Assembly (NCBI GenBank): GCA_017960415.1 | Contig: JAGCZE010000038.1 | Span: 1-6,532, forward strand | DNA length: 6,532 bases | Origin: Lachnospiraceae bacterium | GTDB lineage: Bacteria > Bacillota_A > Clostridia > Lachnospirales > Lachnospiraceae | Direction: 5' to 3' | Shown here: positions 1-6,160 of the stretch, in pieces | Position numbering within the stretch: the stretch's first letter is position 1 | How the letters are laid out: the number at the start of each line of letters is the position of its first letter | Notes under the pieces: model-generated | The model's database searches: none | Seen by the model: the letters and a program-made list of their open reading frames with translations, nothing else | Told to the model about the DNA's origin: nothing | Translations under genes and position numbers: made by a program

Positions 1-44
1 AACTTTTGAAATAAAACAATCTCACATCTTCAATATCTAATATT

Positions 45-632
45 ATGGAAATTCTACTTGCATTCCTAACTTACATTATTCTTTTAGCTCTGATTTTTTT
101 AGCAATAGTGGTATTGCGTTTCTATATCGTAGGCGGCATAATAGGCGCATTGATAGGTGCAATAATCGCTTGGATATGGGGACCGGAAGGCTCTGCCTCT
201 AACTATGCTGAATGGGGCTTTTATATTGGCTGCGGACTGACTATGTTCGTATTTATTAAAGACTCCTTGTTCATGGCTGTAGGCGGTGCTGTTGGTTATG
301 GAATAGGATATTTGATTAATCTGATGATCCATTGGACTCCAATGGCAGAAGCAAATATATTGATTGCATGTACGTTGCTTGGTGCGGCCTCGTTAAGTAC
401 AATGGCAAAACAGGGATTGTTTGACGGAATAAAAGGCCTCCAGGATTTAGCAAGGGACATGAATAAAGGCGACTCTAGTTCTGGTACCTCATCTTCTAAC
501 AATACTAATGCTGCGGATGAATTTAGAACATGCAATTATTGTTGCCATTGTCCTCATTGGCATTGCGAAATTCATGACCGCGACGTCAAGCCCGACGAAA
601 CTTGCTGGAAATTTGAACTGGGAATGAAGTAA
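45..632 (+). CDS. Multi-pass membrane protein with cysteine-rich C-terminal tail, function unknown
   Basis: The 195-residue product has about four to five hydrophobic segments (roughly residues 4-25, 28-46, 58-75, 77-95 and 103-118). The second and fourth are rich in Gly, as in tightly packed helices. A short amphipathic stretch (122-140) and a Ser/Asn-rich linker (142-157) follow. The tail (160-190) holds C163, C166, C167, C169, C174, H177 and C187, in the pattern CxxC, C, H, VKPDETC, F. Small bacterial proteins with the pattern C-x2-C...C...V.P...C..F are thought to bind a metal or an iron-sulfur cluster, so a membrane-tethered metal-binding knuckle is inferred. The ATG at 45 follows an A/T-rich leader without a Shine-Dalgarno sequence, as is normal in Bacteroidota. 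The next gene lies 42 nt downstream on the same strand. I do not recognise the family. Confidence 0.8.
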   Translation: MEILLAFLTYIILLALIFLAIVVLRFYIVGGIIGALIGAIIAWIWGPEGSASNYAEWGFYIGCGLTMFVFIKDSLFMAVGGAVGYGIGYLINLMIHWTPMAEANILIACTLLGAASLSTMAKQGLFDGIKGLQDLARDMNKGDSSSGTSSSNNTNAADEFRTCNYCCHCPHWHCEIHDRDVKPDETCWKFELGMK

Positions 633-674
633 AATTCGCTTCAAAAGGAAAACTGTTTTTCAATTTAATCTACC

Positions 675-947
675 ATGGAAGATAAATTCACATTGATGTA
701 TATGTGGTTCGTGGCGGTTCAACTACGGATTAAGGCCAAGCTGGCGCCGGATGAGTATCTGGACTCGCTGGCGATGCATTTGTCATTATATGCCGAGACT
801 TGCCTAGAATTAAATAAGCGTAAAAAAGCCATCAAACTATACAATCAATCGCTCCGTGCGTTTGAACGGATGGACGCTCGCCACCCCGGACTCTATGCAG
901 AGAATGTTAAAGAGATTAAGGATGAACTAGCAAAATTGTCTAAATGA
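675..947 (+). CDS. Small TPR-like helical protein, function unknown
   Basis: This 90-residue, probably cytoplasmic protein is predicted to be entirely helical. Residues 33-64 (LAMHLSLYAETCLELNKRKK followed by an A-x3-LYNQSL helix) have the spacing of one tetratricopeptide-type helix pair: small residues at the packing positions, a turn at NKRKK, then Y-x3-L in the second helix. A further helix (72-88) could act as a cap. One TPR unit suggests a protein-protein adaptor or part of a larger assembly, but no partner can be named. There is no Shine-Dalgarno sequence before the ATG; the nearest purine run (AAAAGGAAAA) is about 20 nt upstream. It probably shares a transcript with the membrane-protein gene before it, and the hairpin terminator at 986-1012 ends the unit. 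Confidence 0.75.
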   Translation: MEDKFTLMYMWFVAVQLRIKAKLAPDEYLDSLAMHLSLYAETCLELNKRKKAIKLYNQSLRAFERMDARHPGLYAENVKEIKDELAKLSK

Positions 948-985
948 CATGATGCATTTATATTAATTATTGTAATTTAAACCTC

Positions 986-1012
986 AGCAGAGCCAAAAGG
1001 TTCTGCTTTTTT
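986..1012 (+). terminator. Intrinsic terminator of the first two-gene unit
   Basis: A 9-bp stem (AGCAGAGCC at 986-994 with GGTTCTGCT at 999-1007, one G-T wobble) closes on an AAAA loop and runs straight into six T residues (1007-1012). It lies 39 nt after the stop codon at 947, so it fits termination of the 45-947 transcript. Confidence 0.85.
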
Positions 1013-1043
1013 ATGCCCTTTTGATAAAAAATCACTTTCTCTC

Positions 1044-1074
1044 TTGCGTATGTGCAAAATTTTTCGTACCTTTG
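1044..1074 (+). promoter_or_regulatory. Bacteroidota-type sigma promoter for the 1094 gene
   Basis: TTG at 1044-1046 and TACCTTTG at 1067-1074 are separated by 20 bp. This matches the known Bacteroidota housekeeping consensus (TTG at -33, TAnnTTTG at -7). Transcription would start near 1080, leaving a 5' leader of about 13 nt with no Shine-Dalgarno sequence. It is the clearest taxonomic marker in the left part of the window and also argues against an upstream start at 1052. Confidence 0.87.
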
Positions 1075-1093
1075 CACCCAAACTACTAATAGC

Positions 1094-1369
1094 ATGCTAC
1101 ACATTCAACTACACGATACAGTAACGGACGAGAAAATTGAGATTACCGTGCCTGCCACAATGCTTATTGCTGAGTTCGCAGACGAGGTGCGCAAAGAGAT
1201 GAATCTGCTTAAAAAGCAGATGACAAAAAAAGCCTTCTTGGAACTGCAAAAGAAGGCAAGAGGTGTGAACGGGTTCAACACAGGAACCCGGACACATAAG
1301 GACGGTAAGGATGCTCGTAATAAGCGTCGTAACTGGGACGCAGAGTTCCGTGCCGGAGCCTTTGCCTAA
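1094..1369 (+). CDS. Small basic protein, function unknown
   Basis: The 91-residue product begins with a beta-like segment (2-20) and a helix around AEFADEVRKEMNLLKKQM (26-43). A strongly basic tail follows (K/R-rich from 40 to 80, including KDARNKRRNWDAEFR). The basic tail suggests contact with nucleic acid, but no domain is recognised. The reading frame is open from 1052, but the promoter element at 1067-1074 lies inside that extension, so ATG at 1094 is chosen. The gene is monocistronic, with its own promoter and a hairpin terminator just after the stop. The very short leader and strong promoter suggest steady expression. It converges on the minus-strand operon. Confidence 0.75.
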   Translation: MLHIQLHDTVTDEKIEITVPATMLIAEFADEVRKEMNLLKKQMTKKAFLELQKKARGVNGFNTGTRTHKDGKDARNKRRNWDAEFRAGAFA

Positions 1370-1374
1370 GGCAG

Positions 1375-1425
1375 AAAATACCCACAGCATTTCTCTTTAG
1401 GGAGATTTGCCGTGGGTATTTTTTT
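1375..1425 (+). terminator. Long imperfect hairpin terminator, probably bidirectional
   Basis: The arm at 1375-1395 (starting AAAATACCCAC) pairs with 1402-1422 (ending GTGGGTATTTT), with three mismatched positions and a short loop, and is followed by a T-run at 1419-1425. The A-run at the 5' side gives a shorter U-tract on the minus strand, so it could also end the convergent operon. The minus-strand stop codon (1424-1426) lies inside the T-run. Confidence 0.85.
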
Positions 1426-2866
1426 ACGCGCTTCTGTTCATCTGATAACCGCCATTGCCGTTCATGGCGCTTATCATGTCCTTGACTATACACTCTAACC
1501 GCGACCGATCGGACTGGACACATATTATATTGGCAAGCTTTGCTCTATCCCTCGCATCCCAGTACAGCCCGTGTTTGACATATTTGGTCAGGATCACGAC
1601 CATGTCCGCTTTGGTAAAGTCGGGAGTAGTCTCAAGAAGATTTGTAAATACTGCGTTCGGGAATGTTTCGCTTAATTTGCCCATAACAGGATAGCCCGCC
1701 TTATCCCTGCTTCTTACAAAGATGATCCTGCCATCGGCGATACTCATAAACTCATCGCTCTCCAAAATGTTTTCGGAACAATTCTCCTCATCGTCTTCAT
1801 CTTCCGATTCGAGTATGCTTATATACTCGAGAAGTCGCTCGTTCTCGCTGGCAAGCTCGTCATACTGCTTCTGTAACTGCTTGTTTTGTCGGTCGGCTTC
1901 AGAAAGTTCTTCTTTTAATTCCTTTGTCTTCTGTACACCAACGTCATTGTATGCAGTTCTCAACCTGTCAGCTTCGTCGAGCAGGAGCTTCTTTTCAGTC
2001 GTCAGGGCACTTACAATCCCCTCAAGCTCCTCGTTGCGTTCTTTAACTTTCTCCATGGCGGCATGTGTTCTTTCAAGATAATCGTTGTCATTATAGTAAC
2101 GCATCCTGATACCGGACAGGACGTTTTCGACGCTGCATATCATGATATCGGCAATGCGGTGGATCATCGCCCATTTTTCCTGTGGTGCGGATGGCATTGT
2201 TTTATTAAAATAATTGCTTTGCTCAATGGTATAATCAGACTCTATGACCTTTTCCCGAACCCGTTGCAGACAGGCAGCATATAGTGCCATATCAAAGATA
2301 TACTGCATACGTCCGTCATCGTTGCTCTTAAAGATCGTCCGGCGGATAATGTTTGCTATATCTTTAGCATTATCACGCTCCTGTTCTATAACCTTTACCG
2401 TGCCTTCAACAGTCAGTTCTTCTCCGTCACAGGCATCTTGAGAATACATCTCGTTCTGCCAAAATGGACTGAATACCGTCTGATATATGCTCTTAATGAT
2501 CTTTAATTTTTCAACCGGCAATCCATTCGGACCATTCAGCGGTATGTCCCTGACATCTTCCGGGTAATCCGTACCAAAAAATACGGAAAACGGCACCTCA
2601 ATGTCGAATATCTCGGTGTATTTGCTGACCTCCTCGATATAAATAGCTTGTTTGAAAAATTCGATCAGCATTCTCGAGTCCGAAAAATGAATCTGGGGAT
2701 ATACATTCTCCTCGTAAAATTCCTGTAATAAAGCGCCAACCTTGTTAACATAACGGTAGAAAAGATTAGAAGACTTGAATTCCTCCGTATCGTAAAATCG
2801 ATAAAGATCTTTATCGAAGTATGCGTAACCCTGATTCTGCCGTTTTAATTCGTTCGGAATATCCAT
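1424..2866 (-). CDS. Coiled-coil protein with C-terminal DUF2325-like domain
   Basis: The predicted product is 480 residues and cytoplasmic, with no signal peptide or membrane segment. Residues 1-255 form a mixed, mainly helical N-terminal region that I do not recognise. Residues 260-355 are a long heptad-rich coiled coil full of Glu, Lys and Leu, followed by an acidic hinge (353-362, ESEDEDDEE). Residues 377-465 resemble DUF2325: a first strand RIIFVRS, then ADMVVILT, then the V-x-H...YW...A helix (YVKHGLYWDARDRAK, with H432 and W436), then a last strand IICVQS. DUF2325 has no established biochemical role that I can cite. An open frame reaches a TTG at 2878, but that codon overlaps the Shine-Dalgarno sequence, so ATG at 2866 is chosen. 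It is the last gene of the operon, 14 nt after its neighbour. Confidence 0.88.
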   Translation of the reverse strand: MDIPNELKRQNQGYAYFDKDLYRFYDTEEFKSSNLFYRYVNKVGALLQEFYEENVYPQIHFSDSRMLIEFFKQAIYIEEVSKYTEIFDIEVPFSVFFGTDYPEDVRDIPLNGPNGLPVEKLKIIKSIYQTVFSPFWQNEMYSQDACDGEELTVEGTVKVIEQERDNAKDIANIIRRTIFKSNDDGRMQYIFDMALYAACLQRVREKVIESDYTIEQSNYFNKTMPSAPQEKWAMIHRIADIMICSVENVLSGIRMRYYNDNDYLERTHAAMEKVKERNEELEGIVSALTTEKKLLLDEADRLRTAYNDVGVQKTKELKEELSEADRQNKQLQKQYDELASENERLLEYISILESEDEDDEENCSENILESDEFMSIADGRIIFVRSRDKAGYPVMGKLSETFPNAVFTNLLETTPDFTKADMVVILTKYVKHGLYWDARDRAKLANIICVQSDRSRLECIVKDMISAMNGNGGYQMNRSA

Positions 2867-2870
2867 GCAA

Positions 2871-2876
2871 CCCTCC
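2871..2876 (-). promoter_or_regulatory. Ribosome binding site fixing the start at 2866
   Basis: On the minus strand GGAGGG stands 4 nt before ATG (2866-2864). Translation from the in-frame TTG at 2878 would place this site inside the coding region and leave no ribosome binding site upstream of it. The ATG, giving 480 residues, is therefore the better start. Confidence 0.85.
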
Positions 2877-2880
2877 AATC

Positions 2881-4224
2881 TTAATATTTATCAAACAGGA
2901 AATATGCCCTGTTACCAGCTTCAGCTGAGCCAAATGCAAGTTCGTACTCCTTACATCCGTTCGGAATAGGGTAGTAGACATAAAACTTTCCGTATTCATC
3001 GCCGTCTTTCTTCGCAAACCTTGAAACCACATGCGTACGGGTTGAATTGATGACTCCCGCATAGACCAGAGTGCCACCGTCAGTACCGAGGAGTTCACAG
3101 TATGTCTGACAAAGTTCCGGTGACGCGGTGGATATGAATTCAACGACCTGCCATTTAGTACCTGCGGGAGCTTCTTCCGTTACGCTGAGCGAATTCAGCA
3201 GTTCCTTTGCCTCGTTACGTACATATAGTTTCTTGGGCGTGATGCCTAATTCAAGCACCCCGCCCACATACGGCTCGTAGCATTTGCCTTTTTCTCCAAG
3301 TTTGAGAGGAGCTGCGCAGTTGGAATCCTTGCCCGTATCAACCGAAACGGCCTGAGTCGGCGTAGGTGCTGTTGTAGGCGTAGGAGAAACAGTCGGAGTT
3401 GGAGTAGACGTATTCACAGGCTCCGATGTAATTATGATAACAGCATCTGCTTCAGCGGGTGTTGCTTCAACTGTAAGCAAAGGTGTCGCCGTAGGCGCAA
3501 CCGTAGGCACAGGCGTTGGTGTAGGAGTTTCCGTTGCAGGCACGGCTGTAGGCTCTTCTGTAGGAACAGGAGTATTGTTCACATCCTGCTTCGCTGTTGA
3601 ATCAGTGCATATGAGCGATGCACATACATGTCCCACAACATCTTTTTGGTCGGAAGAAAGCGCTCCGTAGCTGTCGGCCCTGTACCCGATAAAGATCGAC
3701 CATTCGTCATCATCTCTTGTTATAGCCGCCCATCTGCCTGCATATGTGCCATAGAACTCGGGATTGATCGAAACATCGGCAACAACGGACGCGATCCGCT
3801 TATAGCTGTCATTTACCTTGCCGTCTTTTTCAAAATAATCTTCATCATGTACGAGCCATGTTGACATTATCGGGACTTTACGGAAAGCGTCTGCCGTATT
3901 CTCGTATTTAAGGAATGATGTACCGTGCGCTGCTATAATGACCATGTAATCATATTGGAATGCCATGTAGGTTTCTCCCGTTGAAATGACCCATGCGCCA
4001 TTTAGGTAGTCCGAATCGGCATGAAACATATCATTCTCAATCTGCACGTTCCTGACGTTCGCGGGCACATCGAAGTGTATACCGTTAACATACTCGCAGA
4101 CCATATATCCGTCCCTGTGGGATTCGTACACATTCTTTGTCCCCTTAACAGTAATAAATTTATTCACGATAAAGAGTATCATGGCAGCCGCCACGAGTAT
4201 CTTGATCAAAGTAGAAGATTTCAA
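2881..4224 (-). CDS. Single-TM extracytoplasmic protein with Pro/Thr-rich linker, function unknown
   Basis: The 447-residue product has an N-terminal hydrophobic segment (6-21) after a short Lys-containing start. It lacks a clear cleavage site or lipobox, so it is probably a membrane anchor with the rest outside. Residues 30-208 form an unrecognised mixed domain rich in Tyr and Trp (for example GRWAAITRDDDEWSIFIGYR). Residues 217-291 are a Pro/Thr/Ala/Val-rich linker with many TPTPT units, typical of surface-protein spacers in Clostridia. Residues 300-447 form a beta-rich C-terminal domain with C303, C315, C372, C376 and C424. Its beginning (PLKLGEKGKC) is reminiscent of DUF4352-type beta-sandwich domains, but this is weak. 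Translation starts at TTG with an excellent ribosome binding site. The gene lies 18 nt after the nuclease gene and 14 nt before the DUF2325-like gene, suggesting a shared transcript. Confidence 0.85.
   Translation of the reverse strand: MKSSTLIKILVAAAMILFIVNKFITVKGTKNVYESHRDGYMVCEYVNGIHFDVPANVRNVQIENDMFHADSDYLNGAWVISTGETYMAFQYDYMVIIAAHGTSFLKYENTADAFRKVPIMSTWLVHDEDYFEKDGKVNDSYKRIASVVADVSINPEFYGTYAGRWAAITRDDDEWSIFIGYRADSYGALSSDQKDVVGHVCASLICTDSTAKQDVNNTPVPTEEPTAVPATETPTPTPVPTVAPTATPLLTVEATPAEADAVIIITSEPVNTSTPTPTVSPTPTTAPTPTQAVSVDTGKDSNCAAPLKLGEKGKCYEPYVGGVLELGITPKKLYVRNEAKELLNSLSVTEEAPAGTKWQVVEFISTASPELCQTYCELLGTDGGTLVYAGVINSTRTHVVSRFAKKDGDEYGKFYVYYPIPNGCKEYELAFGSAEAGNRAYFLFDKY
3352..3576 (-). 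repeat. Low-complexity Pro/Thr-coding repeat tract
   Basis: This stretch encodes residues 217-291 of the extracytoplasmic protein. On the plus strand it shows many short degenerate units of the GTAGG(C/A)GT type. It is a flexible, probably extended spacer between two folded domains. Such tracts can expand or contract by slipped-strand replication. Confidence 0.8.
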
Positions 4225-4229
4225 ATTGC

Positions 4230-4238
4230 ATCACCTCC
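4230..4238 (-). promoter_or_regulatory. Strong ribosome binding site for a TTG start
   Basis: On the minus strand GGAGGTGAT, a full nine-base complement to the 16S rRNA 3' end, lies 5 nt before TTG (4224-4222). The ATG inside GGAGGTGATGC is out of frame with the long reading frame, so TTG is the start. A perfect site may compensate for the weak start codon. Confidence 0.88.
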
Positions 4239-4242
4239 GAAA

Positions 4243-4797
4243 TCATAGTTTAAATTCACATCTTAACCTGTTTCTGTCCCAGAGTTCGACATCATTTGCC
4301 TTGGCGAGATTAACAGCGTTGGGTGTAAAGTATGAATTGGTAACGACCATAGCCTTGTCAGCTTTGTAATATCCGATAGCCCCGATAGCTTCCTGAACAG
4401 CCGATATCCCGACACTTCCTTTGTAACGCTTACACTGCACCACAGTCTTTTTGCCGTCTTTTTTCAAAAGGATGTCAGCGCCGTAATCCCCTGTTATGTC
4501 GGTAGGCTTTGCGGAATATCCCCTCCTCTGGAAACAGGCGATACAGAAATTTTCAAACTCTACACCGTCCATTCGGTCTATCTTTGATAGCGGTGAATGA
4601 AGCAGACTCAGCTTTTTTATATACCTGAAAAGTATATACAGCATAATTGCCACGAGCACTGCCGCCACGCAAAACACAGCGATCTGCTGTTTACGCTCGG
4701 GATAGCGCTGGAATAGCAGCGCGAGTCCCGCCACAATAAACAGCACAAATATAAGGTCGATATCCTTATCTTTCTTCTTGCGTCTTTTAATTCTCAA
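4243..4797 (-). CDS. Membrane-anchored Mrr-type restriction endonuclease-like protein
   Basis: The 184-residue product starts with a very basic stretch (RIKRRKKKDKD, 2-12). Two membrane helices follow (about 14-31 and 38-58), separated by a short loop (RYPERKQ), and then a cytoplasmic domain. Residues 74-170 match the Mrr_cat type of PD-(D/E)xK nuclease: MDGVEFENFC (E80, E82), GDYGADILL with D108, QCKRY with Q121 and K123, then a VQEAIGAIGYYKADKAMVVT helix-strand segment. All expected catalytic positions are present, so the enzyme is probably active on DNA. Membrane-tethered Mrr-like proteins occur in many Bacillota; their targets are mostly unknown. The positive N-terminus predicts both ends inside the cell. 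The TTG start at 4797 has GAGGTGATC 4 nt upstream and overlaps the end of the lipoprotein gene by 11 nt, suggesting coupled translation. Confidence 0.9.
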   Translation of the reverse strand: MRIKRRKKKDKDIDLIFVLFIVAGLALLFQRYPERKQQIAVFCVAAVLVAIMLYILFRYIKKLSLLHSPLSKIDRMDGVEFENFCIACFQRRGYSAKPTDITGDYGADILLKKDGKKTVVQCKRYKGSVGISAVQEAIGAIGYYKADKAMVVTNSYFTPNAVNLAKANDVELWDRNRLRCEFKL

Positions 4798-6160
4798 TAA
4801 CGATCACCTCACCGGCTCCGCCTTTGGAAATATCCTTAAGTTCAACATCAGAAATGAAAGTATCAACGTAGTGGTAGACCATGATTTCATAATCACCGGG
4901 AACAAGCCTGCTCCAATCGCAGTAAACACCGTCACGGCTTGCCGTAAATGCCTTTGATTCGGAAGTGGCTTTATTTGTAACCGTACCCCAGATAGTGCCT
5001 GTGCCCGTGTATGTTACCGTAAACCGTGCTTTCTCGATAATCTCATCAGCAGTGATAGTCTTTTCATACAGCATTGCTTCGGATTTAGAGCTGGTCTTAT
5101 CAACATTAACCTTTTCCACGGAGATATTCTTGGGATAAATGTTCATGGTCCATCTGCCAGCCTCAACCTCTGCGAGAAGAATATCGGCAGTGCCCGTAGT
5201 CTTGTCATAAGTAAGATCGTACAACTCCCCGGAAGGCGACATGAGTACACATTTGACATTCTTGTCTTTGTCCTTGTCTGCGATCTTTACATTGAACCCT
5301 ACACTGTAAGTCATCGTGGAAACAATGATAGCCTGCTGCTGATATCTGGCATTGAGCATGTCTTCAGGAGAATCATAATTGGAAATGCTAAAATCCTCAA
5401 CTTCGGGAGTCTTACCCTTTTCCTCCTGATGAAAACGGAACATTCCCTGCCCGCTGATCACGTAATATCCGCTCTTAGCTTCCTTGTCCATCCTGAAGGC
5501 TGCATAACCGTTGCGTGTCGTGCTTACATCGCTTATCTCGTAATCTTCAAACGGGATAAATGTATGAACATCGGCTACCAGAGTTCCGGTAAGATATTCC
5601 GTACCAGCCATACAGGTAATGCTATAAGACTGGTTCTCGGTCAGGCCGTCGAACGTACCCATATCGGTAAGCTCATATTCGCTGACCGGTTTATCATCAA
5701 TAGTTAGTAAAAGAATTTCTGCCGAAGCAGTCCTTTTGAACACATTCTGCGCGTTGTAACCTTTCAGCGTGTTCTTGTCGGCATTGAAATAATATCCGTC
5801 GTTTTTCTTTGTGATCCCGAATATCCCAAATGTATATCCCGCATCCTTCATCCTCTGGAGAGGAATGCTCTCCGGCATGGAAAGCTTCGTGGATCTGAAG
5901 GCGATAAGTTCCCCTCCGTAGTAATCGGGGATAAGAGTGATCTCCTTTTCTATGACATAGAACCCGTTTCCCTGAGTCTTTCCCTGATACAGCTGATAGA
6001 AAGACGATCCGTCTTTGACATAATACTTCTCGTATTCAAGGTCAGAAGCGCTCACTCTGGTCAGCGTATAGTTTGCATCGGTGTTAATAAATATTGACTT
6101 CTCGCACCCGCAAAGCATAATGGCAGCGGTCAAAACAATGCACAATATCATTTTCCGCAT
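4787..6160 (-). CDS. Lipoprotein with C-terminal beta-sandwich domains, function unknown
   Basis: The 457-residue product has a short lipoprotein signal peptide: basic MRK, a hydrophobic core (4-16) and lipobox LCGC with Cys19 as the lipidated residue. In a Gram-positive cell it would sit on the outer face of the cytoplasmic membrane. Residues 25-270 are beta-rich, with many Tyr and Gly and segments such as NGFYVIEKE, DGYYFNADK and SGYYVISGQGMFRFHQEE that look like related strands. Residues 280-345 look like a pre-peptidase C-terminal (PPC)-type beta-sandwich (LMSPSGELYDLT then AGRWTMNIYP). Residues 379-442 may be a second copy of that fold (VPGDYEIMVYHY at the matching position). No catalytic motif is visible, so a binding or sensing role is more likely than an enzyme. 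ATG at 6160 has AAGGTGAT 5 nt upstream. The gene overlaps the regulator gene by 13 nt and the nuclease gene by 11 nt. Confidence 0.87.
   Translation of the reverse strand: MRKMILCIVLTAAIMLCGCEKSIFINTDANYTLTRVSASDLEYEKYYVKDGSSFYQLYQGKTQGNGFYVIEKEITLIPDYYGGELIAFRSTKLSMPESIPLQRMKDAGYTFGIFGITKKNDGYYFNADKNTLKGYNAQNVFKRTASAEILLLTIDDKPVSEYELTDMGTFDGLTENQSYSITCMAGTEYLTGTLVADVHTFIPFEDYEISDVSTTRNGYAAFRMDKEAKSGYYVISGQGMFRFHQEEKGKTPEVEDFSISNYDSPEDMLNARYQQQAIIVSTMTYSVGFNVKIADKDKDKNVKCVLMSPSGELYDLTYDKTTGTADILLAEVEAGRWTMNIYPKNISVEKVNVDKTSSKSEAMLYEKTITADEIIEKARFTVTYTGTGTIWGTVTNKATSESKAFTASRDGVYCDWSRLVPGDYEIMVYHYVDTFISDVELKDISKGGAGEVIVIEN
4802..4810 (-). promoter_or_regulatory. Ribosome binding site for the nuclease TTG start, inside the lipoprotein gene
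   Basis: GAGGTGATC on the minus strand lies 4 nt before TTG (4797-4795), within the last codons of the lipoprotein gene. It supports the TTG start and the 11-nt gene overlap, an arrangement typical of translational coupling. Confidence 0.82.

Noticed and set aside
633..674. Possible terminator between the first two genes (GGAAAACTGTTTTTC)
   Set aside because: The stem is only five A/T-rich pairs with a tiny loop, too weak to call.
1052..1093. Upstream extension of the small basic protein starting at ATG 1052
   Set aside because: The -7 promoter element lies inside it, so the mRNA should begin after this codon.
1275..1523. Minus-strand frame across the hairpin terminator
   Set aside because: It runs through the terminator and two convergent genes and has no ribosome binding site.
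1722..2081. Plus-strand frame coding a Ser-rich protein
   Set aside because: It is the antisense of the Glu/Lys/Leu coiled coil, whose codons read as Ser, Phe and Leu on the other strand; it has no ribosome binding site.
2867..2878. TTG at 2878 as start of the coiled-coil gene
   Set aside because: It overlaps the GGAGGG ribosome binding site that serves the ATG at 2866.
2811..3143. Minus-strand frame spanning the junction of the last two operon genes
   Set aside because: It overlaps both well-supported genes in another frame and has no domain or start signal.
3352..3576. CRISPR-like array because of short repeated units
   Set aside because: The units are degenerate, contiguous without spacers, and in frame as a Pro/Thr linker.
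3434..3670. Plus-strand frame coding a Val/Gly-rich protein
   Set aside because: It is the antisense of the Pro/Thr linker, so the low complexity comes from the repeat tract.
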